Source: Planctomycetota bacterium (lineage in GTDB: Bacteria > Planctomycetota > UBA8742 > JACQVU01 > JANLHZ01). From it: DNA of 59,809 nt. The stretch spans positions 1 through 59,809 of the forward strand of contig JANLHZ010000171.1 of the NCBI GenBank assembly GCA_024653775.1, written 5' to 3'. The notes under the pieces were generated by a model. It saw nothing but the letters and a program-made list of their open reading frames with translations, ran no database searches and was not told where the DNA came from. Position numbers and translations under genes: made by a program. Position 1 is the stretch's first letter; the number at the start of each line of letters is the position of its first letter. This document shows, in pieces, positions 33,333-43,180 of the stretch.

Positions 33333-33628
33333 GCTGGGAAGAGAAATTTAGCTCTACCCAGAACGTATGGGTCCCCAATTTTGATACCCTGAAAAAAAAA
33401 TCTAAAGTTGTTTTGAATATTAGGGTTGCATGGTCCGACTAGTAGAAAGTGAAGAAATAAGATTATTCTTACAGTACGCTTCACATAAGCTAAAAATTAT
33501 AATCAAAAAGAGGACTTTTTAGCTTTTCTGATCTTTCTAATCGTCATAATCTGGGACAAACGACTTTAAGGGGAAACGGATTTTCCTGAAGTCTAATTTG
33601 TGGGATCACTACGCCAGGGAGGGCGACA

Positions 33629-36600
33629 GTGGCTCTATATCTTTCACAATCAATTAATTCGCACGGGACCCTGAACGCGCTCCGGCAGACAGTCCGGAGA
33701 GAGAATAATTCTCTTGAGCGCCTCGGGAGCGGTTTGCGCATAAATCGCGCGGCGGACGACGTTTCAGGCATGGTTGCTTCGGAGACGCTTCGCGCACAAT
33801 CGGCGAGTCTGTTCCGCGCGAACAAGAATATTCAGAACACTATAAACCTAGCGTCGCTTGCCGAGGGCGCGATGGGGGAAGTTGCGGATGCGCTCGTAAA
33901 TCTGCGGACGTTGGTAATAAAGTCGAAGAATCTCGAAGATCAGACTTCCAGCGAATTCCAATCGAATTCAGCCGAATTCAACGCGCTCCTGAACTCAATA
34001 GATCAGATTTCCAGGACTACGCGCTACGGCAGCAGGAACATTTTCACAGAATACGTTCCCAGGACGGTTACGCTCACCTCCGACCGAGGCGATACGGGAA
34101 TCGACGGAATCACCACGCCGCTTCGAAGCACGATCGAAAACGGAGAGCACACGATCACGACGAGGCAGCAGGCCATCGTTTCCGCGGTGGACGATACCAC
34201 GAACAACACCAGCGAAGACGGCGTAGTCATAAACGCCGCGACGTATCTCGACACGGACACGTTCACGTCTGCGCCGCAGACGGTGTTTTTCGCCGATACG
34301 GGCGCGGACGGCACGGCGGATTTCGCCGGGTACCTCGGCGCAGACAACAGCGCGTATTATGCAGAGACCGTTCGAGGCGAAGCCAGCGCCGACGGGGACG
34401 ACCAGGATGAACTCCTGGCGGCTCTCGCGGGCGCGCCAGTGGCGGGGACGTTCCACGATACCCGCGCGGGTGGCTACGTTTACGAAACCGGAAACGAGGT
34501 TTATTCGAACTCGGGAGCGCTCGGCGTCGCCAACTTCACCGGAACGACTACGAATGTGACCGCTCATCGAATCGACGAGCAGAGCGGTCAGTTCGTCTAC
34601 GATACAGATTCGTCCGGAGCGCCTTCGCCAACGATCGCGACCGGTTCGAACGTGCTTTCACTGACGAATCGTTCCGGAACGGAAACGGTCGTCGCGACTC
34701 TCGCGAACGGAAACATCGTCGAGTACAACGGCACCACGGGCGCGACAATCGCGACATACAGCGCGGCAAATCTTGTGGCTCAGGGCGTATCGGACAACCT
34801 CGTCGGACTGGCGCAGATAGCGGGCAACAACTTCGTCGCGGTCGAGTCTAGCGGAGCGAACACAGGACGTCTCGTGACTCTCACTCTCGATGGCGCGGGC
34901 ACCGCAACCGTCACCGGAGAGTTCGTCATCGACGCGAGCGCGAGCATTTCAGGTTCCAGCTTCCCGAATACGTCGGGAGGTGCCGTAAACCTCGACGGCA
35001 TATCGAGTATTTCCGCGATCAACGACACTGGAAGCTACACGATCACCCTGAAAAACGAGGCGGGAATCGACAATTCAGTCGAATACTCGTACACGGAAAT
35101 TGCGACGGGTCAGAACGGTAACGGCGCTGGCACCGTGAGCCATCTCGGAGTGAACAACACGAGTTTCGACGGCGTGCAGGTCGATATTGCGAACACGCCG
35201 ACGAACGGCGCGCTCCAGAGCGCGGCGGGCGCGCAGACGTTTATCGCCGGCGGCGGCATGAAGTTCGACATCAACCTCGACGGCACGGGCGCCCAGGAAG
35301 TTTATGTCACCGGCGCGGCGGGAACGGGCGCGGCAACCGCGGCGGCGATCCAGACGGCTGTGCGCGCCCTCGGCGCCACGGAAACCTTCACGCAGTTCAC
35401 TGCGACGTTCGCTGGCGGGCAGTATCTGTTCACCTCCGGAAGCGAAGGTCTCGAGAGCGGCGCGCTTTCGAGCGTCGTCGTGACGCAGAGCGCCGCGGTG
35501 CCTTCGCAGGGAACGTTCACCGGCGCGGGAGCGGGGACGACGGCGGCGATTTCGAACGCGAGAGTTCAGATCGACGTCGACGGTGCGGGCGCGCAGGAAA
35601 TAAGGTTCAGTTCCGCGGGAGGATCGTTCGCGGTAGTGGCTAACGACCTCGAGACAGCCATCAACGCCGCGTTCGGCGCGGGTTCGGTCACGGTTACAGA
35701 CGCCGGCGGAGGCGTCTATGAGATAACGAGCACCACGACAGGGTCGTCGTCTTCCGTCGCTCACACGGCTCTCGCCGCGGATTCAGGGTTCTACACGGGC
35801 GCGGGGGTCGGTACTACCGCGGCAATTTCGAACGCCAGGCTTCAGGTCAACATCGACGGAGCGGGCGCGCAGGAAATCAGGTTCAGTTCCGCCGGAGGAT
35901 CGTTCGCAGTCGTTGCGAACGACCTCGAAACCGCGATCAACGCCGCGTTCGGAGCTGGCTCGGTAAACGTCCAGGACGCGGGCGGCGGGGTCTACGAAAT
36001 CGTAAGCACTTCGACCGGATCGACCTCCACCGTGACCCACGCGGCGCTCGCCGCGGACAGCGGATACTTCACAGGCGCCGGCGCGGGAACGACGGGCGCG
36101 ATTGCAAACGCACGTCTCCAAGTCAACGTCGACGGCGCGGGCGCGCAGGAGATCAGGTTCAGTTCCGCGGGCGGCTCGTTTGCCGTCGTTGCGAACGATC
36201 TCGAAACCGCGATCAATGCGGCCTTCGGCGCGGGTTCGGTAAACGTTCAGGACGCGGGCGGCGGCGTTTATGAAATCGTCAGTTCCACTACCGGGTCCAC
36301 CTCGACCGTGACCCACGCGGCGCTCGCGGCGGACTCCGGGTTCTTCACAGGCGCAGGCGCGGGAACGACCGGCGCGGTCAACGCTCACTTTTCGGTCAAT
36401 ATCAATGGCGCGGGCGCGCAGACTGTAACGGTGAATACCGCGGGCGGATCGTTCGCCACGGTTGCCGCGGCGCTCGATTCCGCTATCGAGGCGCAGTTCG
36501 GCGGCGGGAGTGTCACGGTTACAAATGCCGGCGGCGGAGTGTATCAGATAAACAGCAGCGCCACGGGTTCGACGTCCACTGTGACAGTCGCGTCCGTCGC

Positions 36601-39600
36601 CGCGACCGCGGGGGACTACGCCGGAGGCGCGGCGGTTGCCACGGGATCGCAGATCCGTGCGAAATTCAATCTGAACGTCGACGGCGCCGGGCTTACCGAA
36701 GTGACTCTCGACACCGCGGGCACGGATTTCAACACCATCCGCGGAGACCTCGAAGCTGCAATCCAGGGACTGGGCGGAGCTTTCGCGGGCGCTACCGTGT
36801 CTGACGCCGGCGGTGGAGTCCTTCAGATCACCAGTGGGACTACGGGAAGCTCATCGACCGTTGCAGTCGCCGCAGGAACGCCCACCGGAGGAACGAGCGT
36901 CAGCGGCGCGGGGGCGGGAACCACCGTCACCGCAGGCGTGGACGACCAGCTCACTATCGACGTCGACGGCCTAGGCCCGGTTCAGATAACGCTCGGAACA
37001 CAGGGAACCGGCGCGGCGATCGCAGCCGCGATCGAAGCTCAGGTCCTCGGTCTTGGAGGCGGCTACGCGGGGTTCACGGCGAGCTGGGACGGCAGTCAGT
37101 ACACGCTGACCAGCGGGTCTACCGGCACGAGTTCCAGCGTCGTTGTCACGGCGGGAACAAACGACGCCACGGCGATACTGCTTCTCGGCGCAGGTAACGG
37201 CGGCACCGAAGACGTCGGCTACGACGAGGGTCTCGCGGCGCTCAATCTCGCCGGTGGAACCGCGACTCAGGGCCTCGACGACGGGATGGGTGCCGGAGTG
37301 TTCAATCTTACCGGCGGAACCGCGACGCAGGGCGCGGACAACGCGAGCGCGGCTGGAATTCTGAACCTCACCGGCGGAACCGCGACTCAGGGCGCGGATA
37401 GCGGCAGCGGCGCGGGAATCCTGAACCTCACGGGCGGAACCGCGACTCAGGGCGCGGACAGCGCGAGCGTCGCGGGAATCCTGAACCTCACAGGCGGAAC
37501 CAAGGCCGACGGTATCGACGACGGATTCGACGTCTATAACTTCGACGCGGGCACGACTGTGACTACCGCGCTCGACATCGACAGTCAGGGCACCGACTCG
37601 TCATTCACCGTCCAGATCGACGGTCAGCTTAACGGAAACGTCGACAACATCGTCGATGTCGCGTATTCGAGCGGAACTCTGTACGCGATCAACACCGGAA
37701 GCAACACGCTCTGGTCGATAAACACCGCCACCGGAGTTTCGACCGCGGGTAACAACCTCGCCGCTGCCGCGCTTCGCGGAGGCGCGATCGCGATTGCGGG
37801 CGGCATCACGGGAATCGCGAAGGACAACACCCTCGGCGGCAACGTCCTTCTCATCTCCGACGGCGCGAACAACCTCCATCGTTATGACGTTGCGTCCAAC
37901 ACGATTCTCGATACACTGCAGGCCGGCGCCGGAATGAACGCGATAACCTTCGGCGATGGCGAAAACTTTAACGGCGAGCAGGCCTTCGGATACCGCGCCA
38001 GCGGCGGCACGATTACGAGGATCGACCTCCGCGACGCCGGGTATACCTCCGGAGCGTCGAGAGTCACGTCCGACTTCGGGTCGGAGCGCAACGTGAAGAA
38101 TGCCGCGGGGTTCTCGTTCTACGAAGCCGACGGAGGCAGCGGCTCCTACGATCTGCGCATCAGCGCGACGGACGCGACGAGCGGAACGAGGACGATCGTG
38201 GCGACCAGCGGCAACTTCGCGACGACCACAATGGACGCGACAAGCGCCAGCGGAAGTTTCCGCGGTCTGTACGCCAACGCCGCTAGCACCACCGTCACTC
38301 TTATAAACAGCGCGGGAGTCGATCAGGCTGGAGGCGCGATCGCAGGCTACGGCGCAAGGTTCAGTTCCACCGGAACCCACTTTGGCGTCTTCAGCGGCAA
38401 TACCGCCAACGAAACCCTTCAGATCAGACGTTCATCCGACGGCGCGCTCGTCTCGTCGATCAGTAACGTCGACGCGACCAAGGGATTCTCGTTCAACACG
38501 ACGGACTCGCAGATCGCGTTCGTTGGCGGTTCCGGCGCGACCATCGGCGCGGGCGCGCTGAAGAACTATGACGTCAGCGCGGGAGTCGCGACTGCGCCGG
38601 CTCATCCGAATCCGACGATCAGCGGGACGTTCTCCCCGGTCTACACCCAGCCCGGCCCGGCGTCCGGACCAACCATCGACGATACGAATACAATCACAGT
38701 CGAGACGTTCACCGTCGTCATCACCGAGGATCACGACGGCGCCGACAAGTTCACGATCACAGGCAGCGTTTCCGGACTGCAGAACAACGCCCTCGACGGA
38801 AACGCCTACGGATTCGTGGGTTCGGAATTCGTCACCGAGGGTAACGTCGTCAACGGGGTCACGCTCGGCGGAGGACTTCGGTTCACGCTCAGCATGGACG
38901 GTCAGTACGTCGACGCCACCACAGGCGGGGGCAGCGCGTCCACAATCACCATCGACACCGACACACAGCTCGAAACCAGGCTCGATAACGGACCAACCGT
39001 CGTTTTCGAGGAAGGCGACATCATCCAGCTCGAAAACGAGTTCGGCGGCACCGTAGTCGTCGACTTCGCAAACGCGATCCCGAGCAACGAAAACGTCGTG
39101 TCCTTCAAGGTGTTCCCGACGAAAACCGTCCAGATGGGAACCGAGAGCCATCCGTCGGACGCGTTCAACGATCTCATCTTCCAGCCGATGGACACCGACC
39201 GACTGAGGCTTTCCGAAATCACTCTCGCGGACGACTACGATTCCTCGATCTCAGGAGTCACGAGCGACGATACGCTGATCTCGAATAACCTCGTCCTCAT
39301 CGACGGCCCCAGCGGCGTCGGAGTCGGCGGCGGATACATCACCGCAGATAACGAGACCTTCACCCTGACGTTCAACGCCAACGGCACCTACGACGTCTAC
39401 GGCTCGAAATCGAGGACGATCAGCGAAGGAAACGTGTTCTCGATCGACAACACGTCCGTCAATCTCGGCTCGATGACGGAAGACGAACGCAAGGCGTACA
39501 TCGAAAGCCACTTCACCGAGAATCGAATCAACATCCGCGGCATCGAGTTCACGCTCGCGGGTAATCCGACCGCGGGATCGACATTCAGCTTTACTTTCGA

Positions 39601-39898
39601 AGGCAAGGGAAGCCTGCAAAGGATCGACGAGGCGATTCTGGACATCTCCGGGCGCAGAGCAGCGGTTGGCGAGTCGATAAACGCGCTCTCTTCGCTTCTC
39701 TCTTCGCAAGAGCGTCACCTCGATAACCTCATCAAATCCGAAAGCTCGATCCGCGACCTCGACTACGCCGAGGAAAGCGCGTCCCTCGTTCGAAGTCAGG
39801 TTCTGTCGGCAAGCGCGCAGCAGATGCTTCAGCAGGGAATCAACATGTCGAACAGCATCATCGACTTTATGCGCACCTCGATGGGCGTTCTCGGGTAG
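33629..39898 (+). CDS. giant flagellin (2089 residues) with repeat-built central region
   Basis: N-terminal residues 1-135 are clear flagellin D0/D1 (SLERLGSGLRINRAADDVSG, NTINLASLAEGAMGEV); residues about 1990-2089 are the C-terminal core (SESSIRDLDYAEESASLVRSQ). About 1850 residues between them replace the usual variable domain. Seen there: propeller-like beta repeats (about 285-480), 92-residue units of flagellin/hook IN type with DVDGAGAQEIRFSSAGGSF and NDLETAINAAFGAGSV (four close copies near 629-995 plus weaker ones to 1180), five 20-residue units with LTGGTATQGAD (1205-1298), and another propeller-like region (1311-1660). The start is GTG with AGGGAGGGC upstream. No protease motif is seen. 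Chaperone genes such as fliS are absent locally. Confidence 0.92.
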   Translation: MALYLSQSINSHGTLNALRQTVRRENNSLERLGSGLRINRAADDVSGMVASETLRAQSASLFRANKNIQNTINLASLAEGAMGEVADALVNLRTLVIKSKNLEDQTSSEFQSNSAEFNALLNSIDQISRTTRYGSRNIFTEYVPRTVTLTSDRGDTGIDGITTPLRSTIENGEHTITTRQQAIVSAVDDTTNNTSEDGVVINAATYLDTDTFTSAPQTVFFADTGADGTADFAGYLGADNSAYYAETVRGEASADGDDQDELLAALAGAPVAGTFHDTRAGGYVYETGNEVYSNSGALGVANFTGTTTNVTAHRIDEQSGQFVYDTDSSGAPSPTIATGSNVLSLTNRSGTETVVATLANGNIVEYNGTTGATIATYSAANLVAQGVSDNLVGLAQIAGNNFVAVESSGANTGRLVTLTLDGAGTATVTGEFVIDASASISGSSFPNTSGGAVNLDGISSISAINDTGSYTITLKNEAGIDNSVEYSYTEIATGQNGNGAGTVSHLGVNNTSFDGVQVDIANTPTNGALQSAAGAQTFIAGGGMKFDINLDGTGAQEVYVTGAAGTGAATAAAIQTAVRALGATETFTQFTATFAGGQYLFTSGSEGLESGALSSVVVTQSAAVPSQGTFTGAGAGTTAAISNARVQIDVDGAGAQEIRFSSAGGSFAVVANDLETAINAAFGAGSVTVTDAGGGVYEITSTTTGSSSSVAHTALAADSGFYTGAGVGTTAAISNARLQVNIDGAGAQEIRFSSAGGSFAVVANDLETAINAAFGAGSVNVQDAGGGVYEIVSTSTGSTSTVTHAALAADSGYFTGAGAGTTGAIANARLQVNVDGAGAQEIRFSSAGGSFAVVANDLETAINAAFGAGSVNVQDAGGGVYEIVSSTTGSTSTVTHAALAADSGFFTGAGAGTTGAVNAHFSVNINGAGAQTVTVNTAGGSFATVAAALDSAIEAQFGGGSVTVTNAGGGVYQINSSATGSTSTVTVASVAATAGDYAGGAAVATGSQIRAKFNLNVDGAGLTEVTLDTAGTDFNTIRGDLEAAIQGLGGAFAGATVSDAGGGVLQITSGTTGSSSTVAVAAGTPTGGTSVSGAGAGTTVTAGVDDQLTIDVDGLGPVQITLGTQGTGAAIAAAIEAQVLGLGGGYAGFTASWDGSQYTLTSGSTGTSSSVVVTAGTNDATAILLLGAGNGGTEDVGYDEGLAALNLAGGTATQGLDDGMGAGVFNLTGGTATQGADNASAAGILNLTGGTATQGADSGSGAGILNLTGGTATQGADSASVAGILNLTGGTKADGIDDGFDVYNFDAGTTVTTALDIDSQGTDSSFTVQIDGQLNGNVDNIVDVAYSSGTLYAINTGSNTLWSINTATGVSTAGNNLAAAALRGGAIAIAGGITGIAKDNTLGGNVLLISDGANNLHRYDVASNTILDTLQAGAGMNAITFGDGENFNGEQAFGYRASGGTITRIDLRDAGYTSGASRVTSDFGSERNVKNAAGFSFYEADGGSGSYDLRISATDATSGTRTIVATSGNFATTTMDATSASGSFRGLYANAASTTVTLINSAGVDQAGGAIAGYGARFSSTGTHFGVFSGNTANETLQIRRSSDGALVSSISNVDATKGFSFNTTDSQIAFVGGSGATIGAGALKNYDVSAGVATAPAHPNPTISGTFSPVYTQPGPASGPTIDDTNTITVETFTVVITEDHDGADKFTITGSVSGLQNNALDGNAYGFVGSEFVTEGNVVNGVTLGGGLRFTLSMDGQYVDATTGGGSASTITIDTDTQLETRLDNGPTVVFEEGDIIQLENEFGGTVVVDFANAIPSNENVVSFKVFPTKTVQMGTESHPSDAFNDLIFQPMDTDRLRLSEITLADDYDSSISGVTSDDTLISNNLVLIDGPSGVGVGGGYITADNETFTLTFNANGTYDVYGSKSRTISEGNVFSIDNTSVNLGSMTEDERKAYIESHFTENRINIRGIEFTLAGNPTAGSTFSFTFEGKGSLQRIDEAILDISGRRAAVGESINALSSLLSSQERHLDNLIKSESSIRDLDYAEESASLVRSQVLSASAQQMLQQGINMSNSIIDFMRTSMGVLG
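35515..36615 (+). repeat. four tandem about 276-bp coding repeats in the giant flagellin
   Basis: Units begin near 35515, 35789, 36064 and 36340 with GGCGCGGG(A/G)-type starts and share long runs such as GGATCGTTCGC and GACCTCGA. Spacing is 273-276 bp (about 92 codons). Weaker units extend to about 37170. Close DNA-level identity suggests recent duplication. Confidence 0.85.
37241..37520 (+). repeat. five tandem 60-bp coding repeats in the giant flagellin
   Basis: The words CCGGCGGAACCGCGACTCAG (with minor changes) recur at exactly 60-bp steps from 37241 to 37481. Each unit encodes a 20-residue Gly/Thr/Ala-rich segment. Such perfect phase suggests expansion or contraction by slippage or recombination. 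Confidence 0.9.
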
Positions 39899-39914
39899 AC
39901 CAGACCCTTTCGGG

Positions 39915-40043
39915 TAACTGTTCACGGTCTATAGCGGGATTCTGTAGTAGTGTGCTCGTGAGAGCATATTTCCAGATAGTATAGAGGATCGAAGAAACGC
40001 CTTACGGCGCCACTACGAACGCGAATTACACCGTGAACAGTTA
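39915..40043. mobile_element. MITE-like element, TAACTGTTCACGG family (copy 1)
   Basis: 129 bp with inverted ends TAACTGTTCACGG and CCGTGAACAGTTA and interior words GTGTGCTCGTGAGAGCAT and GCCTTACGGCGCCACTACG. Related copies are at 56500 and 59712. It fills most of the gap between the giant flagellin and lpdA; no ORF inside. Confidence 0.8.
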
Positions 40044-40146
40044 GGACGCGCGTCCTTACCTTTTCGAATCCCCGAAAAAAAGGTCCGTCCATTGATCGCG
40101 AATCTGTGCGGCTTAAGATACCTCCAAAGGTTTCATAGGAGTTCGA

Positions 40147-41532
40147 ATGTCCACGGAAAAAGATATCGTCATTATCGGAAGCGGCCCCGGAGGCTACGTC
40201 GCGGCGATCCGCGCGTCGCAGCTCGGAAAGAGCGTTGCACTCGTCGAGGACAAACATCTTGGAGGAATCTGCCTCAACTACGGCTGCATCCCGACGAAAG
40301 CGCTGATTAAAAGCGCGGAACTCCTCGAACATGCAAGGGACGCAAAAAGCTTCGGCGTGAACTGCGGGGATATCACTTTCGATTTCGACGCGATCGTCAA
40401 ACGCAGCAGGGACGTGGCGGATCGGATGTCGAAGGGCGTCGAATTCCTGATGAAGAAAAACAAGATCGAGGTCGTCATTGGACGGGGCACACTCGTCAGT
40501 GCGAACGAAGTCGAGGTGAAGGGCAAGGACAACCGGAAGATCAAGGCGAAGAACGTCATCATAGCGACGGGAGGGCGCCCGCGGGCGATCCCCGAAGCCC
40601 CGTTCAACGGAACGACGATCATCACGAGCAAGGAAGCGATGACGCTGAAGAAACTCCCGAAGTCCATCGCAATCATCGGCGGCGGCGCGATTGGCGTCGA
40701 ATTCGCGTACGTCTTCAATACTCTCGGAGTCGACGTCACGCAAATCGAGATGCTCGATCATCTTCTGCCCGCCTCCGATGAAGACGCTTCGAAGGCGCTC
40801 GAACGGGTGTTCAAGAAGAAAGGCGTCAAACTGAAGCTTGGCTACAAGGTCGCGAAAGTCGAGGACAGGAAGACGAGCGTGAAGGTGACGATCGAAGGCA
40901 AGAAGAAGGAAGAGATCGAGGCAGACCTCGCGCTCGTCGCGATAGGAGTGCAGGCGAACGTCGAAAACCTCGGACTCGAAAAACTCGGAGTCGAGCTACA
41001 CCGCGGATTCATCAAGGTCGACGAGTGCCTTCGCACGAACGTGAAAGGCGTCTACGCCATCGGAGACGTCGCGGGAAGACAGCTTCTTGCGCACAAGGCG
41101 AGTCAGGAAGGCATCAAGGCGGCCCATCACATCTGCGGAGTCGAAAGCGATCCCATAAACTATGACGCGATCCCCGCCTGCACGTATTCGAACCCGCAGG
41201 TCGCGACGGTCGGCGCGAGCGAGGCGGACGCGCGGAAAAAGTCGAAGGAAGTCCTCGTCGGAAAGTTCCCTTTCAGCGCGAGCGGAATGGCCGTCGCGGC
41301 GGGAGACACGGAAGGCTTTGTCAAAGTTGTCGCGGACGGCAAATACGGCGAAGTCCTGGGCGCGTCGATCGTTGGTCCGGAGGCGACCGAACTGATCGCG
41401 GAATTCGTGACCGCGATGCGTAGCGAACTCACGCTCCACGAAATCGACGGCACCGTCCACGCGCATCCGACCCTCAGCGAGGCGTCGATGGAAGCCTCCG
41501 CCGCGGCACTTTCGAAGGTTATCCATATTTGA
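40147..41532 (+). CDS. lpdA: dihydrolipoyl dehydrogenase
   Basis: The E3 flavoenzyme of 2-oxo-acid dehydrogenase and glycine cleavage systems, reoxidising dihydrolipoyl groups with NAD+. The 461-residue protein has the FAD motif GSGPGG (about 11-16), the redox disulfide GGICLNYGCIPTK (C42, C47), an NAD motif GGGAIGVEFAYVF, the second FAD motif YAIGDVAGR and the C-terminal HPTLSE (H440, E445) that supplies the catalytic base. Length is normal. GGAGTTCG precedes the ATG. No E1/E2 or glycine cleavage genes are adjacent, so the complex it serves is unknown. A gene-tail hairpin begins at its stop codon. Confidence 0.95.
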   Translation: MSTEKDIVIIGSGPGGYVAAIRASQLGKSVALVEDKHLGGICLNYGCIPTKALIKSAELLEHARDAKSFGVNCGDITFDFDAIVKRSRDVADRMSKGVEFLMKKNKIEVVIGRGTLVSANEVEVKGKDNRKIKAKNVIIATGGRPRAIPEAPFNGTTIITSKEAMTLKKLPKSIAIIGGGAIGVEFAYVFNTLGVDVTQIEMLDHLLPASDEDASKALERVFKKKGVKLKLGYKVAKVEDRKTSVKVTIEGKKKEEIEADLALVAIGVQANVENLGLEKLGVELHRGFIKVDECLRTNVKGVYAIGDVAGRQLLAHKASQEGIKAAHHICGVESDPINYDAIPACTYSNPQVATVGASEADARKKSKEVLVGKFPFSASGMAVAAGDTEGFVKVVADGKYGEVLGASIVGPEATELIAEFVTAMRSELTLHEIDGTVHAHPTLSEASMEASAAALSKVIHI

Positions 41533-41565
41533 CATTTTATTCGTGCCGTCTACGAATTTACCGTA
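41532..41565 (+). repeat. gene-tail hairpin (copy d), after lpdA
   Basis: ACATTTTATTCGTGCCGTCT then ACGAATTTACCGT; its first base is the last base of the lpdA stop codon. It faces copy e in the convergent gap. Confidence 0.8.
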
Positions 41566-41622
41566 CGATTCCATCTGAATGTTCGGTGAAGCACGTTCGG
41601 CTGACGCCGCCTCTACAATATT

Positions 41623-41653
41623 ACATTAAATTCGTAGACGGTACGAATAAAAA
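41623..41653 (-). repeat. gene-tail hairpin (copy e), after the cation transporter gene
   Basis: On the minus strand, TTTTTATTCGTACCGTCTAC then GAATTTAATGT; it begins about 48 bases beyond the transporter stop. The preceding run of T residues makes it less like a simple terminator. Confidence 0.75.
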
Positions 41654-41701
41654 GATGGATAAAATGAACGGATATGCGTCGCGGCTCTCGTCGCTTTCAA
41701 T

Positions 41702-42922
41702 TCAGTTTTCGCCGGAATCCACCGGCCCAAGGCTTGCGATATTCTTCAGCAATCTTTGGGAACCCCTATCGTCGAGATTCAAAAGAATATCCGCGTTGTC
41801 AACGCCGTTAATGCCCTCAAGGCGTTCGCGTAGTTTGATTGCGATTTCGTTCGACTCGCGAATCGTGAGTTCCGGCCCAAGCTCGACGTGAACCTGGACG
41901 GAAACCCTCCGGCCGAGGTAGTGCGGAAGGATTCGAACTATGCGAAGGCTCTCGCTGATCTCAGCCGCGACGGCGCGGGCCTCGGACTCGATTTCTTCCC
42001 GTGACTTCCAGAGACGAATCGTGTCTACTTCTTCGACGTCCGGCTCCGGATCGATGTGTACTAGGACGTCGCGAACGCTCAGGAAGCTCTCCGTAACCCA
42101 CTTCCGCACGCGTTCAGCCACCTGGTGGCCGTCGCTCACCGTGGTCGAGCCTTCCACCTCGACGTGAAGATCGACGAGCGTATCCGGACCGAGCTTTCTA
42201 ACCCGCAGTTCGTGCAGAGCGACTACGCCGGTGATTCTCGAAACGCCCTCGCGGATTTCGCCGGCGGTTTTTTCGTCGAGAGTGTCCGTGATCTCGCGGG
42301 TGACGTTCGCGAGAATCTGAACCGCGACCTTCGCAATCAGCACCGCGACGATCACCGCGGCTACCGGATCGAGTATCGGGAAGCCGCTCATCGCGCCGAC
42401 GATTCCAAGCAGCGCGGCGATGGACGATACCGCGTCACTTCGATGATGCCAGGCGTTTGCAATGACGAGGTCGCTCTGATGTTTCTTCCCCGCGCGTAAC
42501 GTGTACTGAAAAAGCAATTCCTTGCTTACGATGCTTACCGCCGCCGCTATAACTGCTATCCCGCCCGGGACTTCAGTGGTGTCGAACCTCCCGATGGCGC
42601 TGTACACAATTCCGGCTGCCGTGACAAGCAGAATGATCGCGAGTACCATCGCGGAAAGCGTTTCGAATCTGCCGTGGCCGTACGGATGATCGTCATCCCT
42701 CGGCTTCGAAGCAATGCGAATTCCGAGAAGCGTCACGAAATCGGTCGCGAGGTCGGAGAGTGAATGAACCGCGTCTGCGATCATCGCTGCGGAACCTGCA
42801 ATCACCCCCACGATCATCTTGCCGATCGTCAGTATCACGTTAACGATCGCGCCGATGACGGTGATGGACGTTATGGCACGTTCTCTTTTAGCCCCTCGCC
42901 CGTTTGCGCTTTTCTGCTCCAT
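41702..42922 (-). CDS. cation diffusion facilitator family transporter
   Basis: A 406-residue inner-membrane exporter of divalent metals (Zn2+, Fe2+, Co2+ or similar) driven by proton exchange. About six hydrophobic helices lie in residues 15-215. The metal site is visible as MIADAVHSLSDLATDF in helix 2 and NAWHHRSDAVSSI in helix 5, the D-x3/H-x3-D pattern of the family. The C-terminal half holds two CDF-type ferredoxin-like cytosolic domains (RVSRITGVVALHELRVRKLG; then RIVRILPHYLGRRVSVQVHV), more than the single domain in short members. It is convergent with lpdA and has a tail hairpin downstream. The exact metal cannot be told from sequence. Confidence 0.92.
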   Translation of the reverse strand: MEQKSANGRGAKRERAITSITVIGAIVNVILTIGKMIVGVIAGSAAMIADAVHSLSDLATDFVTLLGIRIASKPRDDDHPYGHGRFETLSAMVLAIILLVTAAGIVYSAIGRFDTTEVPGGIAVIAAAVSIVSKELLFQYTLRAGKKHQSDLVIANAWHHRSDAVSSIAALLGIVGAMSGFPILDPVAAVIVAVLIAKVAVQILANVTREITDTLDEKTAGEIREGVSRITGVVALHELRVRKLGPDTLVDLHVEVEGSTTVSDGHQVAERVRKWVTESFLSVRDVLVHIDPEPDVEEVDTIRLWKSREEIESEARAVAAEISESLRIVRILPHYLGRRVSVQVHVELGPELTIRESNEIAIKLRERLEGINGVDNADILLNLDDRGSQRLLKNIASLGPVDSGEN

Positions 42923-43002
42923 TTCAAAAAGATTATCACTTCAAACGGATACTTGCCCTGAGAATTTGAATTGTGCTGAATTCGCCCGGTATTTCACTCC
43001 GC

Positions 43003-43180
43003 CATCAAGATCAGTTATATAAAATTTTAATAAAAATTTGTGAGAGGGCGTAACAACTGAATTTCGACAACCGAGGCGACACCGACATAGTTGAATGAAC
43101 TCCTTGCGACTTCGCGACTTTGCGCAAGACTCCTCACCATACACACCGTAAGTTGCGGGAACAACGAATATCTGTTCACG
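43003..43180. repeat. dispersed about 300-bp repeat (copy 2, first block)
   Basis: Matches 3303-3480, including AGTTATATAAAATTTT, GACAACCGAGGCGACACC and ACTCCTCACC. The gap 42923-44098 carries this block, hairpins, the second block and a MITE, but no gene. Confidence 0.7.

Noticed and set aside
37241-37520. Regularly spaced repeats considered as a CRISPR array
   Set aside because: The 60-bp units are in frame inside the giant flagellin, the supposed spacers are as similar to each other as the repeats, and the translation is a continuous 20-residue repeat.
39922-40761. Long minus-strand ORF antisense to the 5' part of lpdA
   Set aside because: It runs across a MITE and the start of a clear lpdA gene, its protein is Arg/Asp/Val-rich as expected from an antisense reading of GC-rich coding DNA, and no ribosome site or family motif is seen.
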